Shown piece by piece: positions 14,931 through 22,429 of a stretch of DNA of 26,202 nt. The stretch is from positions 1 to 26,202 of the forward strand of contig JAURMJ010000270.1 in assembly GCA_030830765.1 (NCBI GenBank). The letters run 5' to 3'. The notes below the pieces were generated by a model. It made no database searches, was not told the origin of the DNA, and worked only from the letters and a program-made list of their open reading frames with translations. Within the stretch, counting starts at the first letter, position 1. Each line of letters opens with the position of its first letter. The stretch is from Quisquiliibacterium sp. (GTDB lineage: Bacteria > Pseudomonadota > Gammaproteobacteria > Burkholderiales > Burkholderiaceae_E). The position numbers and the translations under genes are program-made.

Positions 14931-16262
14931 ATGGAATTTCTGCTGCTGCTTCTGCTGATCCTGCTCAATGGCGCGTTCGCGATGTCAGAGATCGCCCTGA
15001 TCACCGCCCGCAAAGCCCGGCTGCAGCGCCAGGCCAGCGAAGGCGATTCCGGCTCACTGGCCGCGCTCAGGTTGTCTGAAGCCCCGAACGATTTCCTGTC
15101 GACAATCCAGATCGGCATCACGTCGATCGGCATCCTGAACGGTATCGTCGGTTCGGCCGTCTTTGCCAGCCCGTTCGGCGACTGGCTCGAGACGATCGGA
15201 GTGCGTGCCCCCTGGTCCGACTGGGTGGCCACAGCGCTGGTTGTTCTGGTCGTGACCTACCTGACGATTGTGATTGGCGAACTCGTGCCCAAGCGACTAG
15301 GCCAGATCGGCGCCGAAGCTGTGGCCAGCCGCGTCGCACGCCCGATGGAAGTGCTGGCAGCGATCTCGCGCCCGTTCGTACGCCTGCTGTCGGCATCAAC
15401 CGATCTGGTGCTGCGCAGCTTCGGCGTCAAACCGGGCACCGCACCCACGGTCACGCAGGAGGAAATCAACGCGCTGCTCGACGAGGGCTCGGATGCCGGC
15501 ATCATCGAAAAACAGGAGCACGCCATGGTGCGCAATGTGTTCCGACTCGATGACCGGCAGATTGCCTCCTTGATGGTGCCGCGCGGCGAAGTCATGTGCC
15601 TGGATGCCACCTTACCTCTTGAGGAAAACCTGGCCCGCATTGAGCAGGAGGCCCACACACGCTATCCGGTCATACGCGGCAGCCTTCAGGACGTTGTCGG
15701 CGTCGTCAACGCGCGCCAGTTGCTGCTGCATGCGCTTCGTGGCGAAAAGCCAGACCTGACCAGCAGCCTGGAGCCCGCAGCCTTCATGCCCGAGACGCTC
15801 ACCGGCATGGAGCTGCTGGAGAACTTCCGGGCGACTGGCGCCGAGCTGGCCTTTGTAATTGATGAATACGGCGAGGTGCTGGGCATCGTGACACCACAGG
15901 ATGTCATGGAGGCGATTACCGGGGAATTCAAACCGCAGCGCCTCGAGGACGCCTGGGCACTGCAACGTGAAGACGGCTCCTGGCTTCTGGATGGACTGAT
16001 CCCCGTGCCTGAGCTGAAGGATCAGCTGCAGCTTGTCGCAACACCCGAGGAAGACAAGCAGCGCTATCACACACTGGCCGGCATGCTGATGCTGCTCCTG
16101 GGTCGCCTGCCCCATACCGGCGACCGGATCCAGTGGGATGGCTGGAGCTTCGAGATCGTCGACATCGACGGTAAGCGCATTGATAAGGTGATCGCTTCTG
16201 CAATCCTGCCGCAGGAAACACCAGACAGCCATGAACCGGCCGATCCTGCGACTGGCAACTGA
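14931..16262 (+). CDS. CNNM/CorC-type hemolysin family membrane protein
   Basis: Inner-membrane protein of 443 residues in the order CNNM (DUF21) transmembrane domain, two CBS domains, and a C-terminal CorC_HlyC domain. Related proteins take part in Mg2+/Co2+ efflux or homeostasis; the 'hemolysin' name is historical. The first helix (1-20) begins MEFLLLLLLILLNGAFAMSE, with the conserved N-G-x-F-x-x-S-E signature. TIQIGITSIGILNGIVGS (about 58-75) and VVTYLTIVIGELVPKRLG (105-122) are the other hallmark segments. CBS-like stretches begin near MVPRGEVM (about 205) and FVIDEYGEVLGIVTPQDVMEAI (about 307). DGLIPVPELKDQL starts the CorC_HlyC domain, whose end lies near the C-terminus. There is no strong SD; an ATG start directly at the membrane helix is the family norm. 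Confidence 0.92.
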   Translation: MEFLLLLLLILLNGAFAMSEIALITARKARLQRQASEGDSGSLAALRLSEAPNDFLSTIQIGITSIGILNGIVGSAVFASPFGDWLETIGVRAPWSDWVATALVVLVVTYLTIVIGELVPKRLGQIGAEAVASRVARPMEVLAAISRPFVRLLSASTDLVLRSFGVKPGTAPTVTQEEINALLDEGSDAGIIEKQEHAMVRNVFRLDDRQIASLMVPRGEVMCLDATLPLEENLARIEQEAHTRYPVIRGSLQDVVGVVNARQLLLHALRGEKPDLTSSLEPAAFMPETLTGMELLENFRATGAELAFVIDEYGEVLGIVTPQDVMEAITGEFKPQRLEDAWALQREDGSWLLDGLIPVPELKDQLQLVATPEEDKQRYHTLAGMLMLLLGRLPHTGDRIQWDGWSFEIVDIDGKRIDKVIASAILPQETPDSHEPADPATGN

Positions 16263-16442
16263 TCGGACGCTTCTCGGCGTCAACGCCTCGCCAACCTCAT
16301 ACGCTCCCAAGTCGGTGGTACGCGCTTAGACGCTTTCAGCTATTTACTCATAGCAAATTGGTCGTTCCCCCGGGGACAGGATGAGGCTAGCCTTGTCTCC
16401 CTTTGGAACAACACACTCCATTCCGTCCATGAGGAACGACCC
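16263..16442. other. intergenic region with a short 23S rRNA-like stretch
   Basis: Bases 16321-16340, read on the minus strand, give GCTGAAAGCGTCTAAGCGCG, which I recall as nearly identical to a conserved domain VI segment of bacterial 23S rRNA. The flanks do not match. The rest of the 180-bp gap holds the carbonic-anhydrase leader with a GAGGA SD at about 16431-16435. No clear promoter hexamers were found. Confidence 0.4.
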
Positions 16443-17075
16443 ATGAGCACCCAAACCGAACAGCTGCTGCAGAACAATGCCGACTATGTGCAGGGTAAGA
16501 CCCCGCACCAGGCAGGCTTCCCAGGGGCTCAGCCGATTCAGCCCGCCAAACGGCTTGCCGTCGTCGCCTGCATGGACGCCCGGATTGATGTCGAAGACCT
16601 GTTGGGGCTGCAGACTGGCGAGGCACACATCATTCGTAACGCGGGCGGCGTTGTCACCGAAGATGCCCTGCGAAGCCTGGTGATTTCCCATCACCTGCTG
16701 AACACGCAGGAAATCATCCTGGTCCACCATACCCGTTGCGGCATGCTTGCATTCACCGATGCCTTGCTTCGCGCGGGCCTTGAAGGTGACGTCGAGGCTG
16801 AAAAGACCCTGCGCCAGGCAACCGGCCGCCACTTCGTTTCATGCAATGCCTGCTCAGCGAGCCCGGCAGCCTTCCATGCCTTTGACGGGACACCCGAAGC
16901 GCTTGACGCAGCACCGAACATTGCCCAGCTCGACAGGCTCGCCGCTGATGTGCGACGCGGCTTGTCGACCATCCGCAACCACCCCTGGCTGCCGACGGAA
17001 GGCCCCGACAAAGTCAGCGTCCGAGGCTTCATTTACGACGTTGACACAGGACGCCTGACCGAGGTGCAAATTTGA
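16443..17075 (+). CDS. beta-carbonic-anhydrase-fold zinc enzyme (carbonic anhydrase or carbonyl sulfide hydrolase)
   Basis: Zn enzyme of 210 residues. The zinc ligands are C43 in CMDAR (D45 and R47 form the catalytic dyad), H96 and C99 in HHTRCGM. The RNAGG motif is at 65-69. The wording is closest to the small beta-CA group containing mycobacterial Rv1284 and the carbonyl sulfide hydrolase of Thiobacillus thioparus. It is longer than the Rv1284 type because of a Cys/Ala/Ser-rich segment at about 118-160. The expected activity is either CO2 hydration or COS hydrolysis to H2S and CO2; sequence alone cannot decide. The SD is GAGGA about eight bases upstream. It is followed after 17 bp by metY on the same strand, strongly suggesting an operon and a sulfide-linked role. 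Confidence 0.9.
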   Translation: MSTQTEQLLQNNADYVQGKTPHQAGFPGAQPIQPAKRLAVVACMDARIDVEDLLGLQTGEAHIIRNAGGVVTEDALRSLVISHHLLNTQEIILVHHTRCGMLAFTDALLRAGLEGDVEAEKTLRQATGRHFVSCNACSASPAAFHAFDGTPEALDAAPNIAQLDRLAADVRRGLSTIRNHPWLPTEGPDKVSVRGFIYDVDTGRLTEVQI

Positions 17076-17082
17076 ATCAAAC

Positions 17083-17086
17083 GGAG
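17083..17086 (+). promoter_or_regulatory. Shine-Dalgarno deciding the metY ATG start
   Basis: GGAG six bases before the ATG at 17093, within the 17-bp gap after the upstream stop. A TTG at 17072 in the same frame overlaps the previous stop codon and has no SD. Confidence 0.8.
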
Positions 17087-17092
17087 AACCCC

Positions 17093-18367
17093 ATGCGGAT
17101 TGAGACCCTCGCTGTTCACGCGGGCTATAGCCCTGACCCGACCACCAAATCGGTCGCAGTCCCGATTTACCAGACAGTTGCCTACGCGTTCGACAACGCG
17201 CAGCACGGTGCCGACCTGTTCGATCTGAAAGTGCCTGGCAACATCTATACGCGGATCATGAATCCGACCCAGGATGTACTTGAGCAACGTATTGCCGCGC
17301 TCGAAGGCGGGATTGCCGCGTTGGCACTTGCCTCGGGGATGGCCGCGATCACGTATGCAATTCAAACGATCGCTGAGGCCGGCGACAATATTGTCTCGGC
17401 CAGTACCCTGTACGGCGGTACCTACAACCTGTTCGCGCACACGCTGCCGCAGATGGGCATCAATGTGCGTTTTGCCGACCCGCGTAAACCAGAGACCTTC
17501 GCCGCGCTGATCGATGAGCGGACCAAGGCGGTCTTCTGTGAGTCGATTGGCAACCCGCTGGGGAATGTCACCGACTTCCGAGCCCTGGCGGACATCGCCC
17601 ATGCGCATGGCGTACCACTGATCGTCGACAACACGGTGCCCAGCCCGTATCTGTGCCGACCGTTCGAACACGGCGCAGACATCGTTGTGCATTCGCTGAC
17701 CAAGTACCTCGGCGGTCATGGCAACAGCGTCGGTGGCGCGATCGTGGACAGCGGCAAGTTCCCCTGGGCCGAGCACAAAGAGCGCTTCGCCCGACTGAAC
17801 ACGCCGGATGTCAGCTACCACGGCGTGGTTTATACCGAGGCCCTCGGCCCAGCCGCCTTCATCGGCCGGGCCCGCGTGGTGCCGCTGCGCAACACGGGTG
17901 CCGCGATCTCGCCGATGAATGCGTTCCTGATCCTTCAGGGCATCGAGACCCTCGCACTGCGCATGGACCGCATCTGCGACAACACGCTGGCCATCGCCGA
18001 GTTCCTGCGCGGTCACGCGAAGGTCGCCTGGGTCAACTATGCAGGTCTGTCAGATCACCCCGAAAACGGACTGGTGCAAAAGTACATGGGCGGCCGAGCC
18101 TCGGGCATTCTGTCATTTGGCCTCAAATCGGGAGGCCGCGAGGCTGGTGCTCGGGTGCTTGATGCGCTCAAGCTGTTCACCCGACTCGTCAACATCGGTG
18201 ATGCCAAGTCGCTGGCCACGCATCCGGCCTCCACGACGCACCGTCAGCTCAACGCAGAAGAACTGGCCAAGGCGGGCGTCAGCGAAGACATGCTGCGCCT
18301 GAGCCTGGGGATTGAGCACATCGACGATCTTCGCGCAGACCTGGATCAGGCGCTGGCCGCAGCCTGA
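17093..18367 (+). CDS. metY: O-acetylhomoserine sulfhydrylase (aminocarboxypropyltransferase)
   Basis: PLP enzyme that makes homocysteine from O-acetylhomoserine and sulfide; methanethiol can give methionine directly. It has 424 residues, the usual MetY length. ETLAVHAGYSPDPTT begins the protein as in the family. YTRIMNPTQDVLEQRIAALEGG (52-73) and SGMAAI (81-86) form the PLP phosphate region. TLYGGTYNLF (105-114) and D179 in VDNT bind the cofactor, and K204 in SLTKYLGGHG is the Schiff-base Lys. The long SYHGVVYTEALGPAAFIGRARV segment is typical of MetY rather than MetB or MetC. It is translated just after the carbonic-anhydrase-like gene and ends at a clear terminator, so the pair forms one unit. 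Confidence 0.95.
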   Translation: MRIETLAVHAGYSPDPTTKSVAVPIYQTVAYAFDNAQHGADLFDLKVPGNIYTRIMNPTQDVLEQRIAALEGGIAALALASGMAAITYAIQTIAEAGDNIVSASTLYGGTYNLFAHTLPQMGINVRFADPRKPETFAALIDERTKAVFCESIGNPLGNVTDFRALADIAHAHGVPLIVDNTVPSPYLCRPFEHGADIVVHSLTKYLGGHGNSVGGAIVDSGKFPWAEHKERFARLNTPDVSYHGVVYTEALGPAAFIGRARVVPLRNTGAAISPMNAFLILQGIETLALRMDRICDNTLAIAEFLRGHAKVAWVNYAGLSDHPENGLVQKYMGGRASGILSFGLKSGGREAGARVLDALKLFTRLVNIGDAKSLATHPASTTHRQLNAEELAKAGVSEDMLRLSLGIEHIDDLRADLDQALAAA

Positions 18368-18385
18368 GTCTCCACGATCGCTCCC

Positions 18386-18414
18386 GCAGCCCGGGCAACC
18401 CGGGCTGTGCTTTT
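18386..18414 (+). terminator. intrinsic terminator after metY
   Basis: CAGCCCGGG (18387-18395), loop CAA, CCCGGGCTG (18399-18407), then TGC and TTTT (18411-18414). The stem is nine perfect pairs. It separates metY from the aldolase gene. Confidence 0.8.
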
Positions 18415-18427
18415 CACTGCGCGCATC

Positions 18428-18450
18428 GACCGCGGCCCGAGGCCGCGGTC
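18428..18450. repeat. 10-bp perfect GC hairpin upstream of the aldolase gene
   Basis: GACCGCGGCC (18428-18437), loop CGA, GGCCGCGGTC (18441-18450). No T-run follows. It lies 85 bp before the GTG start of the aldolase and just after the metY terminator, so it could be an operator, a second pause signal, or part of the aldolase leader. Confidence 0.6.
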
Positions 18451-18522
18451 CCTCACATATGATCCCGGTGTCGCCTGCGCCATGTGGCGTGGCCGCTTTC
18501 GCGCCCGCGTGGCGCAACACGC

Positions 18523-18528
18523 AAGGAG
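18523..18528 (+). promoter_or_regulatory. Shine-Dalgarno deciding the GTG start of the aldolase
   Basis: AAGGAG seven bases before the GTG at 18536. The longer frame starting at 18407 runs through the metY terminator tail and the hairpin, so it is not accepted. Confidence 0.85.
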
Positions 18529-18535
18529 AGCATCT

Positions 18536-19324
18536 GTGAGCATCGTGATCAATCACACCAAGCGGCAACTGCAGGAAGGCAAGCTGGCTATCGGCCTGGG
18601 ACTTCGTCAGGCACGTACGGTCGATACGGCCCAGATCCTGAAGACCGCCGGTTTCGACTGGGCTTTCATCGACTGTGAACACAACTCGATGAACCCGGAT
18701 ACCGCGGCCCAGATCGCCAGTGCATCGCTGGCCATCGGCGTGACGCCAATCGTCCGCGTGCCGGGCCTTGAGCATCACCACGCTTCGCGGATGCTCGACA
18801 ATGGCGCACAAGGCATTGTTGTCCCTCATGTGGATACGGTTGAGGAAGCGCAACGCGTCGCCTCACAGTGCCGCTTCCCGCCGATCGGTCACCGCTCGAT
18901 GGGCGGCGGTCTGCAACAACTCGGGTTTGCATCGATGCCGCTTGATGAAACCGCCCGCGTCATCAATGACGAAACCCTGGTTGTCGTGATGATCGAATCG
19001 CCGCAGGGCGTCGCCAACTGCGATGCGATCGCAGCGGTGCCGGGAATCGATGTGCTGCTGATCGGCACCAACGATCTGTGCTTCGAGATGGGCATCCCGG
19101 GTCAGTTCAATGACGAGCGCGTCACCGATGCCTATCGCAAAGTAATCGCCGCCTGCCGCAAGCATGGCAAATACGCCGGCATGGGTGGCCTATACACCGG
19201 ACCGCTGATTGAAAAATTCGTCGGTATGGGTGTTCAGATGGTGCTTGCCGGCTCGGATTTCTCACTGCTGATGCAAAGTGCGACCGAACGCGCAAAGCTC
19301 GTCAGGGGATACGAAAAGGCCTGA
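18536..19324 (+). CDS. HpcH/HpaI aldolase family protein
   Basis: Class II, divalent-metal-dependent aldolase that splits or forms 4-hydroxy-2-oxo acids, giving pyruvate plus an aldehyde (HpaI, GarL and RhmA are relatives). It has 262 residues from the GTG. H49 in IDCEHNSM fits the catalytic His and R74 in IVRVPG the oxyanion Arg. E154 in MIESPQGVAN and D180 in IGTNDL fit the metal ligands, and GAQGIVVPHVDT is the hallmark middle strand. GYEKA ends the protein. It is convergent with the TRAP-transporter gene dctM and may process a compound imported by it; that link is inference. The exact substrate is unknown. Confidence 0.9.
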   Translation: MSIVINHTKRQLQEGKLAIGLGLRQARTVDTAQILKTAGFDWAFIDCEHNSMNPDTAAQIASASLAIGVTPIVRVPGLEHHHASRMLDNGAQGIVVPHVDTVEEAQRVASQCRFPPIGHRSMGGGLQQLGFASMPLDETARVINDETLVVVMIESPQGVANCDAIAAVPGIDVLLIGTNDLCFEMGIPGQFNDERVTDAYRKVIAACRKHGKYAGMGGLYTGPLIEKFVGMGVQMVLAGSDFSLLMQSATERAKLVRGYEKA

Positions 19325-19348
19325 CGGGCAAGCACCTGCCGGCCGCTG

Positions 19349-19362
19349 ACGTCGGGCGACGT
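19349..19362. repeat. inverted repeat in convergent gap between aldolase and dctM
   Basis: ACGTCG (19349-19354), GG, CGACGT (19357-19362), with partial further pairing (CTG to CAG). The 117-bp gap is otherwise featureless. No T-run. Confidence 0.4.
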
Positions 19363-19441
19363 GCAGAAGCGTCGGCGCCGGAGCGGTCTGGCGTGGACCG
19401 GGCAACGGCCCTGATCTGACAGGGCAACGCCCGGGCTGCGT

Positions 19442-20701
19442 CTAGGAAACCCAATACATCGCAATCTGCGGCATCAACACCACTGCAATCAGACACATCA
19501 GCATCAGCGCGATGAAGGGCAACGCGGCTCGTGCGAGCAGTCCGAATGGCTGCTTGAAAGCGGACATCGCGACGATCAGGTTCAACCCGACCGGCGGCGT
19601 CAGGTAACCGATCTCCAGATTCAGGATCATGATCAGCCCGAAGACAACCTTGTTGTACCCGTAGGCCTCGGCCATCGGCGCGAGCAGCGGACCCAGCACC
19701 AGGATGGCCTCCCCGGTGGTCATCAGACAACCGACGCCAAGCAGCAGCAGGTTGATCAGCAGCATGAACATCAGCGGGCTTGAGATATAGCCCTGAATCA
19801 GCTCAACCAGCTGCTGGGGCACGCGATGCTCGGTCAACAGGATATTCAGGCTCAGCGCAACCGCCAGGACGGGAAACAGCGATCCACCAAGCTTGGAGGC
19901 ATCAAGCACAACCAAATAGAAATCGCGCAGCTTCAGCTCACGGTGAATGAGGATCTCGACAACCAGCGCATAGGCCAGCGCCACCGCCGCTGCTTCCGTC
20001 GGCGTGAAATACCCGGTGTAAATGCCGCCCAGCAGGATGACCGGCATCATCAGCGCCCAGATTCCCCCGGAAACCGCCGCTCGGAATTCGACCAAATCGA
20101 TGCGTTTGATCGGCATATGCCGATTAGCCCAGATGGCCCAAGTGGCCAGAACAAAGGTCAGCAAAAGACCGGGCCCGGCGCCAGCCAAAAACAGGTCCGT
20201 GACCGAGGTCTCGGTGACCAGCGCGTAGATGATCATCGGAATCGACGGCGGGATGATGATGCCCAGCGTACCGCCAGCCATGATCGAACCGATGCTGAAC
20301 TTCAGGTCGTAGCCCGCCTCGCGCAGCGCAGGCAACATCACGGTGCCGATGGCCAGCATGGTGACAATCGACGACCCCGAGATGGCGGCGAACACCGCGC
20401 AGGACAGCACCGTAGCGACTGCCAAACCACCGGGCAACGGAGACGTCAGCGAGGACATCACTCGGATCAGTCGCCGAGCGATCGACCCGCGGGTCATCAC
20501 ATTGCCGCACAGCAGGAACATCGGGATCGAAAGAATCACTTCCTTGTCGAGGCCGACCCACATGTCCTCGATGATGTCTTCGAGATTGCCACGCCCCCAG
20601 ATCATGTGGACGAAAGCTGTGGCGCTCAGCAGAATGATCAGCAGCGGCTGACGCAGCAGCAGCCCTGCTGCAATTATCGCGATGATCGTGAGGGCAGTCA
20701 C
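19442..20701 (-). CDS. dctM: TRAP transporter large permease DctM
   Basis: Large membrane subunit of a tripartite ATP-independent periplasmic transporter, driving Na+-coupled uptake. It has 419 residues, near the family norm. It is a string of hydrophobic helices with the DctM hallmarks LSIPMFLLCGNVMTRG (56-71), AAISGSSIVTMLAIG (110-124), GTLGIIIPPSIPMIIYA (143-159), YTGYFTPTEAAAVALAYA (about 230-247) and LEIGYLTPPVGLNL near the end. The start is GTG at 20701 with a GAAGG SD about nine bases upstream. It lies 33 bp after dctQ, completing a dctP-dctQ-dctM unit. Confidence 0.95.
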   Translation of the reverse strand: MTALTIIAIIAAGLLLRQPLLIILLSATAFVHMIWGRGNLEDIIEDMWVGLDKEVILSIPMFLLCGNVMTRGSIARRLIRVMSSLTSPLPGGLAVATVLSCAVFAAISGSSIVTMLAIGTVMLPALREAGYDLKFSIGSIMAGGTLGIIIPPSIPMIIYALVTETSVTDLFLAGAGPGLLLTFVLATWAIWANRHMPIKRIDLVEFRAAVSGGIWALMMPVILLGGIYTGYFTPTEAAAVALAYALVVEILIHRELKLRDFYLVVLDASKLGGSLFPVLAVALSLNILLTEHRVPQQLVELIQGYISSPLMFMLLINLLLLGVGCLMTTGEAILVLGPLLAPMAEAYGYNKVVFGLIMILNLEIGYLTPPVGLNLIVAMSAFKQPFGLLARAALPFIALMLMCLIAVVLMPQIAMYWVS

Positions 20702-20734
20702 CGAAACGCCTTCAGCTCAGAGCAGTTCAACGAC

Positions 20735-21286
20735 TCACTCCTGATGAGCGGCCGATTGCGGCCGTGTGTCTGGCCAGAGCGCATAAAAGAAATAGCGCCC
20801 AGCCGCCGACAGAAAGCCAAGAGGAATTGCCAGCTGAAACGGCCAGACCGCCCAGTCAAGGGCCGGCGCGCGCAGGTCCGTTTCCATGGACGACTGGACA
20901 AACACCAGTCCGTACCAGGCGATCGTGGTCAGCACACACCCGGTGATTAGATCGGCAAGCCGGTCCACCGCCGGCCCCCATCGGTCCGGGGTCCACCCGA
21001 ATCCGACCCGGGGCACCAGATGGCTGCCGGTGGCGGTTGCAATCCCGATTCCACAGAAGCTGCCAACGATCAGCGCATACACCGAAACCTTCTGGGAACC
21101 GAACAGCCCCATCGCGCCAATCTCCAGACCGATGCCTCGCAGCACCGGACCGACCAACTCCCGTCCGAATACATCAATCAGTAGCAGCGTCGCGATCAGG
21201 GCAAAGCAGCCTACTGCCAGCCAGCATTCGATCCGGTGCCAGACCTGCAAAGTGGTCCGGATCGAACCTGGAGACGCCGCGACCAT
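20735..21286 (-). CDS. dctQ: TRAP transporter small permease DctQ
   Basis: Small four-helix membrane subunit of the same TRAP system (183 residues). The ATG at 21286 overlaps the dctP stop by one base (TGATG), so translation is coupled. A longer frame upstream lies within dctP and is not used. Helices near 16-36, 50-75, 100-125 and 133-155 alternate with short loops, and the W-H-R-I-E segment opens the first helix as usual. RYFFYALW near the C-terminus is typical. It has no function without DctM and DctP. Confidence 0.9.
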   Translation of the reverse strand: MVAASPGSIRTTLQVWHRIECWLAVGCFALIATLLLIDVFGRELVGPVLRGIGLEIGAMGLFGSQKVSVYALIVGSFCGIGIATATGSHLVPRVGFGWTPDRWGPAVDRLADLITGCVLTTIAWYGLVFVQSSMETDLRAPALDWAVWPFQLAIPLGFLSAAGRYFFYALWPDTRPQSAAHQE

Positions 21287-22308
21287 CAGCCGCCGCAGGC
21301 CTTGATACCAGACTGGACGGCCTTCCAGAACGCGCCGGACTCGCCGCCCACTGCCTTGACAGCAGCTGCCCACGAAGCTTCCATGCCTTTGCGCCAGACT
21401 GTGCGCTGCTCAGGCGTCAGTTCAACGATCGTTCCGCCCTTGGACGTGTGCATCGGGGACAGCTTGGACTCGAAGGCACGCACTTCAGCGCGTTGCTTGG
21501 GGCCCGGGTTACGCGCGACCGCCTCCATGATGGCCTTCTGATCCTGCGCCGGCAGTTTGTCAAAGACCTTCTTGTTCATGACCACGACCCCGCCCTGATC
21601 CAGATGGCGGGTCATGGTCAGCACCGGCGCAACCTTGCCTAGTCCGGCAAAGATATAAAAGGTCATCGGGGCGTCGGCGACATCGACCAGCCCCGATTGA
21701 TGGGCCGCGGCCCACTCAGTGACTGGCAGCGGGTTCGGATTCGCCCCGAATGCTGTCCAGAGGTAGGGGCCGACCTTGGTCGGCTGCGCCCGAGCCTTGA
21801 GCCCCTTGAGCTTGTCCGGGGTGACGTAGGCTTCCTTGCCGATCAGATTGGTTTCACCAACGTGCGCATAGCTGAGAAACTTCAGACCTTTCTTGGCGTA
21901 CATCGCATCAACCGTCTTGTACAAATGCTTGTCGAAGACGCAATCCTGTTGTTCCTTACTGTCGAACAGGAACGGAAGATTCAGCAATGCCAGTTCCGGC
22001 ACGATCAGAGCACCGGCCGTGACCGAGTAACCGCCCATATCGATACGACCGCGCGCGACCTGCTGGATGGTGTCCTGTTCGCTGCCGAGTTGGGAATTGA
22101 TGAAGGCATCGACTTTGACTCGGCCTTGGGAGGTCTCATCGACATCCTTGACGAATCGCTCGACCTGCATGGCCCAAACCGTCTTGGGCGGTCCGCTGGA
22201 CGCATAGCGCAACTTGACCGGCTCGGCCTGCGCGGGCGAATGCAGCATGAAACTCGCGGTTACTGCGAGTGCTGCCGCTGAGAACTTCAGTCTGGAATTG
22301 CTTTGCAT
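21286..22308 (-). CDS. dctP: TRAP transporter solute-binding protein DctP
   Basis: Periplasmic receptor that hands its ligand to DctQM. It has 340 residues from the ATG at 22308; the GTG one codon before is too close to the AGGAG SD. The signal peptide is basic-hydrophobic, MQSNSRLKFSAAALAVTASF and on, with cleavage after AQA near residue 29. LRYASSGPPKT starts the mature fold. SQLGSEQDTIQQVARGRIDMG matches the DctP family signature, and LKGLKARAQPTK holds the likely carboxylate-binding Arg. ALLNLPFLFDS and VVVMNKKVFDKLPAQDQKAIMEA are other hallmarks. The ligand is probably an organic anion (carboxylate or sulfonate), consistent with the adjacent TauD-like oxygenase. Not a TAXI-type receptor. 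Confidence 0.94.
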   Translation of the reverse strand: MQSNSRLKFSAAALAVTASFMLHSPAQAEPVKLRYASSGPPKTVWAMQVERFVKDVDETSQGRVKVDAFINSQLGSEQDTIQQVARGRIDMGGYSVTAGALIVPELALLNLPFLFDSKEQQDCVFDKHLYKTVDAMYAKKGLKFLSYAHVGETNLIGKEAYVTPDKLKGLKARAQPTKVGPYLWTAFGANPNPLPVTEWAAAHQSGLVDVADAPMTFYIFAGLGKVAPVLTMTRHLDQGGVVVMNKKVFDKLPAQDQKAIMEAVARNPGPKQRAEVRAFESKLSPMHTSKGGTIVELTPEQRTVWRKGMEASWAAAVKAVGGESGAFWKAVQSGIKACGG

Positions 22309-22368
22309 CACCGTCTCCTGATCATCATCAGCCCGGATTTCATCGACGACCCGGGTCCTGATTGGCTG

Positions 22369-22382
22369 GGTAAATTTTTACC
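22369..22382. promoter_or_regulatory. candidate operator between TauD-like gene and dctP
   Basis: GGTAAA-TT-TTTACC, a perfect 14-bp AT-rich palindrome in a GC-rich context, 61 bp before the dctP start. It could bind a GntR-type or other dimeric regulator. No convincing -10/-35 pair was found around it. Confidence 0.4.
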
Positions 22383-22429
22383 TTTGCAGTCTGCCCGAAG
22401 CTCCGGCGGCAAGCAATATTGAAAAGTTG

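Noticed and set aside
14012-15079. 355-codon plus-strand frame
   Set aside because: Antisense to recQ, then overlaps the start of the CNNM gene in another frame; no recognisable domain.
17072-17092. Upstream TTG start for metY
   Set aside because: It overlaps the preceding stop codon and has no SD, whereas the ATG at 17093 has GGAG.
16263-17092. SAM or SAH riboswitch ahead of metY
   Set aside because: No recognisable riboswitch core; metY follows the previous gene by only 17 bp.
17033-18016. 327-codon minus-strand frame
   Set aside because: Antisense to metY with no domain or start signal.
18407-18535. Upstream start for the aldolase
   Set aside because: The extension passes through the metY terminator tail and a perfect hairpin and adds no family sequence.
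19826-20950. 374-codon plus-strand frame
   Set aside because: Antisense to dctM and dctQ; very Gln/Arg/Asp-rich with no hydrophobic core or domain.
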